The notes under the pieces are model-generated. The model ran no database searches and was not told the DNA's origin. It saw only the letters and a program-made list of their open reading frames with translations. This document shows positions 57,882 to 64,000 of a stretch of 64,000 nucleotides of DNA, one piece after another. The DNA is from Adenophora triphylla var. japonica (Eukaryota > Streptophyta > Magnoliopsida > Asterales > Campanulaceae): NCBI GenBank assembly GCA_022495995.1, contig JAFEMH010000169.1, positions 434,001 through 498,000 on the forward strand. Direction: 5' to 3'. The position numbers were made by a program, and so were the translations under genes. The stretch's first letter is position 1. The number at the start of each line of letters is the position of its first letter.

Positions 57882-58726
57882 TGTTGGAAATGGATAACGG
57901 AAAGTTAGGTTTAACTTAACGTTGATCTAGTTTCTAACGGAAGTTCGTTATGTGTTAACGGAACTAGTTACAAAATTGTATTCTACATTTGTTGTAGATT
58001 ACTAAAATCATTGAATATCTCAAAACCATTTAGGGTGAATGAGAATTAATGACAATAGTCTTTTGTAACTTAACAAGAAGTTAGTTAAAGGTCAATTTGA
58101 TCGTGTAGATCAAATTGGGTTTGAACAGTGTTTTTGGGTGATGAGTTTTGGCTCAAGGCGATCGAGCAGTGGGGACTACGAGTCGTGAGCACGAGTGGGA
58201 TTCTGATGACCATTTGCTCAAATCGATCGAGCGAGTGGAATGCTTGGGAACGAGTCGTGGGCACGACTCGTGCCAATTAGCACGACTCGTGCCCTTCACA
58301 GCTGTTCGAAAGTTTGCACCTTTTCAAGGGAAAAGGCACAAAACCTTTTGACTCTCCTTATATACTTCCCCCTCCGAATTTCAATTGACTCATACTGTAT
58401 TTCTACCCTTCCTACCCTCTAGTGAGATAGAAAAACATACCCAAATCATTGGCATCTTGTTGCATCAAATCTTTCAAAGTCCAAAGTTCTAAATAGTGAT
58501 TAGTTCGTAGAGTTACCAATTTGGAGTGCTCCTATTGGTGATTATAAGTCGTTTTATCTCACGAGAAGTTTGCCATTTAAATCGTAAGCACCTGTGCGGG
58601 GCAAATACTTCTTACGAAAATTGTGCTACACAAGACTCGACTTCCTAAATTGTTCTTCCCAATTTCCGTTAGTTTTTCTGTCAAGTTTTCCGTTAAGTTT
58701 TGAAGAAGCCACATAAAAATCCAACA
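57882..58726 (+). repeat. copia B LTR 2 (shared)
   Basis: Preceded by a PPT-like TGTAGGGGAT. Serves as 3' LTR of interior 1 and 5' LTR of interior 2. The palindrome pair is present near 58263 and 58282. Confidence 0.88.
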
Positions 58727-58765
58727 ATCGTAAGAAGTATTTTACGCTTCTTCAAGATCTTCAAG

Positions 58766-59437
58766 ATGGCAAATGAGAAAGACGTCTCCTCCTCCAGTCA
58801 AGGGAATGTTACGCCTCCTTCTCAAGGTGACGCTACGTTCAAAAATGCTACACCGTCTCACCCGGTTCATGGTAAGAAACCTCCTTCACGTACAACCTCA
58901 AGGGTTGCACCTCTTAATGCTCTCCATCCGTCTCATGTATTCGTACATGCAGAAAGACCGGGTATTCTTACCGGGATGAACTTTAAGAAGTGGCAACAGA
59001 AAATGTTGGTCTATTTGACAACATTAAAATTGGTGCATTTTCTTTGGGAATATCCACCATTGATATACGACGAGGATGAATCCAAAGCAAAGAATGACTT
59101 GGATACATGGAATCACAGCGATTTCTTGTGTCGCAATTATATTCTTAATGGCTTGGATTATGCACAATACAAGGTATGTTGTGGCATAAAGACCGCGAGA
59201 AAACTTTGGGATTTTCTCGAGATGCACAATACTATGTGTATTGTGACTAAAAGACCGCAAGTGAACTTGGTGGAAAGAAGTACCGGAAACAAGAGAAAGA
59301 ACACCGGGAAAGTGAAGAGGACCGCCAAGAAGGTTAAAGGTGGTTGTTTTAATTGTGGCAAACCGGGCATATGGCTAGGGAATGTCGACATCCTAGAATC
59401 AACAACCAAGGTGGAAACCCTCTTCAAGCCAATGTGA
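58766..59437 (+). pseudogene. copia gag remnant, interior 2
   Basis: Open from the ATG at 58766 to a stop at 59437 (224 codons). Same gag core as interior 1, followed by a basic stretch and CFNCGKPG, after which a one-base shift (in CCGGGCATATG, near 59364) replaces the rest of the zinc knuckle. Both copies share the shift. No primer site of the tRNA-Met type follows the LTR; the leader instead has an inverted repeat (GAAG...CTTC). Confidence 0.8.
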
Positions 59438-61002
59438 ATGAAGATGGAAATGTTCCATTGAACTTCGAGCAACTTAGTCTATCGGGATAAGTTTGAACTG
59501 ACCAAATGTGGTTATTGTGTTAGTAAAGGGTACCTTGTAGAAGGACTCCTTAACTTGAATTGTAATTGTTCTATCCGCCTAATTGCGAAGAATAAAATTT
59601 CAAATTTTATTTACTTGGTTTGAAGTGTTCCAATTATTTGGCGTGTTCAATTAGGTCGTGTAAATTTAAATTCACTAAGTCGACGAGTTAATTTAAAATT
59701 ACTACCTAAGATGAAGTTTGATTCGCAAATCAATTGTGATTTCTTTTGTAGAAATCAGTTCAAACCAGAGATAGTAAAATGATTGCATTTGATAATGCAA
59801 AAGTTCATCTTTTGGAAAAGTAAGAGTAAAACCTTAAAGTTTTAAAGTAAACAATAAGGTTTGTGATTCATCTTAATTAAAAAAATTAAGAATTTCGTAG
59901 TGATAGAGATGGTTAGTATGTAGTACCGTTTGAAAAATAATTGTTGGGACGCTGACACTTATTTATCAAACGAATGCTTCTTACACACTCAAATCAATTG
60001 AATCACAGAAAAAGGAAAGATAGAACTTTTAAGGAGGTGGTGAACTCCTTATTGATAAGTTCCGTCTTATGTGGGTATACCTAGCATAGGTAGAAATATC
60101 TAAACCTAAAGAGGTTAAGATAGGACCCAAAAACCATGGATTACGTTTCCATTGGCAATGCAGTATTCTTCAAACAAGGAAAATGGTTGAAGAGACCTCA
60201 CTTAAAAACATAGTTATGACTATGTCGTCGGTTCATCTCAAAAAGATGAAATACATTGTAGATAACATGGTTATTACAATTAAGTGACTCCACATAAAAG
60301 AAAATATTAAATATGAATTAGGACATTCATAAAATATTTGATATGTGGAGGTACACCTCAAGTGTGGGGGTACAAGCGAAATACATAAGTTCTATTGATA
60401 TGAACTTCTAAGTATTAACAGAAACTGTTAAAATGTTAACAGTTAAAAGAATGGATCATCATATATTTGGAAGATTATTTGATGATAAAAACTCCTAACG
60501 AATTTGAAGTGTTCATAAGATGTTTTATAAATACCTAAACTGTGGGGGTATTTGGCTAAAGTAGAAATACTTAAGCAAGATACGTTATATTCTTTAAAGA
60601 ATATACTTCCTTGAAATGATAGGAAATGTATAAATTTTAATAAGAAAATTTATAAAAACTGTAAGTGGTATACAGTTGAAGGACAAATTCATCCTACTCT
60701 ATTAGGAAGATGGTTGATCTTCCTTATGCGAACCGTTGGGTTGCAAAAACTAGATGTACCAAGGATGAAACTTTTAAAATGTTAGACTCTTAAATTCAAT
60801 AAGAAGAATTTTCAAGAGGTCTAGTCTAAAGAGTGGAAAGTATTTTTCTTGATAAAAGAATCTTTAAAGATAGTCTCTACAGACAAATAGAATCAAGGAA
60901 TGCAGTATTCTTTGAAAAATATCTTTCCTGCTAAGGACAGGAAATAAGGTAAATTCTCAAAAGAGAACATATGAATCTACAAACGGTCCATCTCAAGTAG
61001 AA

Positions 61003-61663
61003 GATGAAGGACCTAGACGTAGCAAAAGGGCAAGAGTGGAAAAGTCTTTTGATCCCGATTTTCTATCATTTATGTTGGAAAACGAATCAGCAACTGTTAA
61101 GGAAGCGTTATCTGGTCTGGATAGTTCGTTCTGGAAAGAGGCTATTAACAGTGAGATAAAATTCATAGTGCTTAATAATACTTGAGAATTGGTAGATCTC
61201 CCTCCAAGTTGCAAACCATTAGGTTGCAATTGGATTCTTAAAAGAAAGTATAAAGCTTATGGATCTGTTGATAAGTATAAAGCCAGGGTAGTTGTCAAAA
61301 GGAAATGATGATTTATGCAAGATTATCCCATTAACACAACAGAGCGTTCTATGTCGCACAACCGTGTTGGATCTACTTGTGTATTCATATGGACTAAAAC
61401 AAGCAACTAAATAGTGGCATGAGAAGTTCGATAGAACTATGTTATCAAATGGATTCAAGATTAATAAATGTGACAAATGTGTCTACGTTAAAGAAACATC
61501 TGAATCATTTGATACCAAAGAAATGTTAAAGGAGAACTTTGACATGAAAGATATGGGATTAGCCGATGTCATATTAGAAATAAAGATTTCTATAACATCA
61601 GAAGGAATCGTCCTATCACAATTCCATTATCTTAAAAAGAAAGTACTTCGAAAGTTCAAATAG
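61003..61663 (+). pseudogene. copia RT remnant, interior 2 (no YVDD)
   Basis: Same RT pieces as 56101-56760: KEALSGLDSSFWKEAINSEI, then NWILKRKYKAYGSVDKYKAR (frame better kept here), CDKCVYVKE and DTKEMLKENFDMKDMGLADV. YVDD again missing, confirming that the deletion predates the tandem duplication. Confidence 0.75.
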
Positions 61664-62782
61664 ATTCTTGAGAGGTATTCTCTGTAAAGTATATTCCTGA
61701 AAAGTAGACTCTAAGGAGGTCAAACCACTTAGAGATTTGGGAAATCGAAACGGTACAGAGATAATAACCACTTGAAGAAAGCCAGATAGAAGAATTTGAT
61801 CACTCGAAGGGACTGATCATTCTAGATAGACTAAAGGTCTAATTGTAATTGTAATCAATCACCGGAATAGTATAATCATAGTACTTGGTGTACTTAAAGA
61901 TATACTTATGATTAAAGATTACAATTCCTATGTAAGTTGAATGGTCTTGGAAGATATTCCTTCGTGGAATAAGCTTGTGTCTACATGACCTAAGGCATTG
62001 TGACGACAATGAAAAATAGGAAAAGGTGTAGAACGCCATGGTAAGTCTAGACATAATGGTCTTAGACACACTACCATAGTACAATTGATCTCAATATGCG
62101 ACTGTCACAACTAGCCATGTGAAGTCAAAATCGGATCCGTCTACCTAAGGGTAGTAATAGAGATCAACTGTATAAACTATTATGGGGAATGGGTTTAAAA
62201 CCCACAACAAAAGAACTTATAGTGGACACTCAACCTTGAGAAATGGAGATCCCAGGCCCTTGGTTCAATGAGACAACCAAGTTATAAGTTCTAGTAGAGT
62301 TACTTGAAAACAACAACTCGGTTTATTAACCCGGAGATGTTGAATACTCATTCCCAGAACATCCAAGTACAAGCACATGCAGCAGTGGTAAGGATAAGTT
62401 GAGAAAACTTTTAATGATTTCTATACCTTCGGGTGGAGTAGTGCATGATACTCCTTATAGTGAGAATCACCTATATAAAGCTAGAGGTAATTAGGCCGCC
62501 TCTAAATGAACGCTTATGAATGAGATACGATCCAGGGCTGAAATGGACAAAACCGTGAGAATGAAAAACTATTAGAGCTATTATTATGTGAGTATTATTG
62601 TCTTGGTATACAACCTACAGTCACTGGTTCAAAGCGACTCGCTACCAAATGGCTAGTATATCCGATAATATTTCACTAGGGAAGATTCAAGGCCACAAGC
62701 TATCTATCCCGATGTAATAATAGTTCGTCGGAACTTTGGACGAAATTGCATACATGCATTAATTGTCATTCATGTGGGGGAT

Positions 62783-63640
62783 TGTTGGAAATGGATAACG
62801 GAAAGTTAGGTTTAACTTAACGTTGATCTAGTTTCTAACAGAAGTTCGTTATGTGTTAACGGAACTAGTTACAAAATTGTATTCTACATTTGTTGTAGAT
62901 TACTAAAATCATTGAATATCTCAAAACCATTTAGGGTGAATGAGAATTAATGACAATAGTCTTTTGTAACTTAACAAGAAGTTAGTTAAAAGGTCAATTT
63001 GATCGTGTAGATCAAATTGGGTTTGAACAATATTTTTGGGTGATGAGTTTTTGGCTCAAACTGATCGGAACGAGTGGGGACTCTGAGCACGAGTCGTGAG
63101 CACGAGTGGGATTCTGATGACCATTTGCTCAAATCTGATCAGAACGAGTGGAATGCTTGGGAACGAGTCGTGGGCACGACTCGTGCCAATTAGCACGACT
63201 CGTGCCCTTCATAGCTGTTCGAAAGTTTGCACCTTTTCAAGGGAAAAGGCACAAAACCTTTTGACTCTCCTTTTATACTTTCCCCTCCGAATTTCAATTG
63301 ACTCATACTGTATTTCTACCCTTCCTACCCTCTAGTGAGATAGAAAAACATACCCAAATCATTGGCATCTTGTTGCATCAAATCTTTCAAAGTCCAAAGT
63401 TCTAAATAGTGATTAGTTCGTAGAGTTACCAATTTAGAGTGCTCCTATTGGTGATTATAAGTCGTTTTATCTCACGAGAAGTTTGCCATTTAAACCGTAA
63501 GCACCTGTGCGGGGCAAATACTTCTTACGGAAATTGTGCTACACAAGACTCGACTTCCTAAATTGTTCTTCCCAATTTCCGTTAATTTTTCTGTCAAGTT
63601 TTCCGTTAAGTTTTGAAGAAGCCACACACAAGTTCCAACA
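62783..63640 (+). repeat. copia B LTR 3
   Basis: Preceded by PPT-like TGTGGGGGAT. Its last ~17 bp (ACACAAGTTCCAACA) differ from LTR 1 and 2 (ATAAAAATCCAACA), while the rest is closely similar. Confidence 0.88.
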
Positions 63641-63750
63641 CTACTTAGGTAAAGGATCAAGATCATATGGGAAGGTAGCAAAGCCCTTCTTTCACTCACA
63701 TCTGGTACCGTGTAGGAGCACTACTTAGGTAAAGGATCAAGATCATAGGG
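63641..63750. repeat. 80-bp tandem duplication at the array border
   Basis: CTACTTAGGTAAAGGATCAA starts at 63641 and again at 63721; the unit also includes 63671-63720, which matches 52909-52958 left of the array. The array therefore inserted into a pre-existing tandem repeat, at its unit junction. Confidence 0.8.
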
Positions 63751-64000
63751 GAAGGGGAAAGAAGCTTCTTGGAACGGATACCATCTCTTTGAACCAAACC
63801 TTTCAATTTTTTACTATTTTTTTTAAGATAAAGTAAGAGTAGCAAGTTTTGTCGGGGAATTGTGGTTTTCGAGCAGTATGTGTGTCATATCAAGAATACA
63901 GGAAAGAGAAAACATGAATGCAATATACATATAAAAAGTAATAAAAGACAAAAACACAAAATTTGTTCTTCCAGTTTATCCCACAATTGAACTATATATG
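63751..64000. other. unassigned right edge
   Basis: AT-rich, no gene or complete repeat recognised. The last 100 bp (CACAAAATTTGTTCTTCCAG...) resembles transcribed LTR sequence but is cut by the window. Confidence 0.3.

Larger units (their letters stand above)
52964..63640 (+). mobile_element. tandem copia array, LTR-int-LTR-int-LTR (copia B)
   Basis: Three LTRs (52964-53812, 57882-58726, 62783-63640) enclose two interiors of about 4.06 kb. CTACT follows the last LTR, and CAACT precedes the first, so one target duplication (one mismatch) bounds the whole array. The two interiors share the same deletions and stops, so the duplication came after decay, most simply by unequal crossing-over between LTRs of two identical insertions. 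Confidence 0.88.

Noticed and set aside
1..64000. tRNA or rRNA genes
   Set aside because: No cloverleaf-type or rRNA sequence was noticed on either strand; a tRNA search program would be decisive.

Overview
This is nuclear DNA from a flowering plant, most likely a eudicot. It has spliced plant genes, Ty1-copia and Tat-type Ty3-gypsy retrotransposons, Stowaway-type MITEs, hAT MITEs, a Helitron and a Mutator-like element. Only two host genes can be defended: the 5' end of a minus-strand KUP/HAK potassium transporter (25-466, running off the left edge) and a complete minus-strand WEE1 kinase gene (10 coding exons, 8737-14151, 490 codons, every splice junction in frame). Almost everything else is mobile DNA or its by-products.

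Layout. 1-5324: transporter 5' end, a probable solo LTR, a GC-rich hairpin, a 0.95 kb foldback with C-rich/G-rich arms and a short tandem array. 5325-8011: a young, internally deleted copia element (TSD AGCAT). 8737-14445: WEE1 with TE-bearing introns. 14449-39148: a 12.3 kb tandem duplication, each copy holding a piece of flank with two MITEs, an LTR and the inside of a Tat-type gypsy element (gag-pol with two RNase H domains, plus a spliced antisense gene). The second copy is bounded by its own 3' LTR, and the whole insertion lies in a Stowaway MITE (TSD GAAAG). 40176-41390: a Helitron carrying the first exon of a RabA GTPase gene. 41865-49563: a nested stack in which a foldback element contains a 2.84 kb solo LTR and a 3.7 kb Pack-MULE; the MULE carries one exon of a TIC32-like short-chain dehydrogenase, a hAT MITE and a ~124 bp minisatellite that is itself split by a Stowaway MITE. 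49718-52110: hAT MITE, solo LTR, MITE, SINE-like sequence. 52964-63640: two defective copia elements in tandem sharing a central LTR (LTR-int-LTR-int-LTR).

Three cross-cutting signals stand out. (1) Four different LTR families each carry paired GC-rich palindromes whose partners lie 19-22 bp apart, about two helical turns; in three families they sit 5' of a TATA-like box. (2) Differences between repeat copies cluster at CAG/CTG (CHG) sites as indels or CG-like substitutions, which looks like base-calling error at methylated sites rather than mutation; many retrotransposon frameshifts may therefore not be real. (3) Two unrelated transposon classes have each picked up one correctly bounded exon of a host gene within 6 kb.

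The host genes do not form a functional cluster. The retroelements are described from structure (LTR ends, TSDs, PBS, PPT, domain motifs); lineage names come from motif recognition, not database searches.
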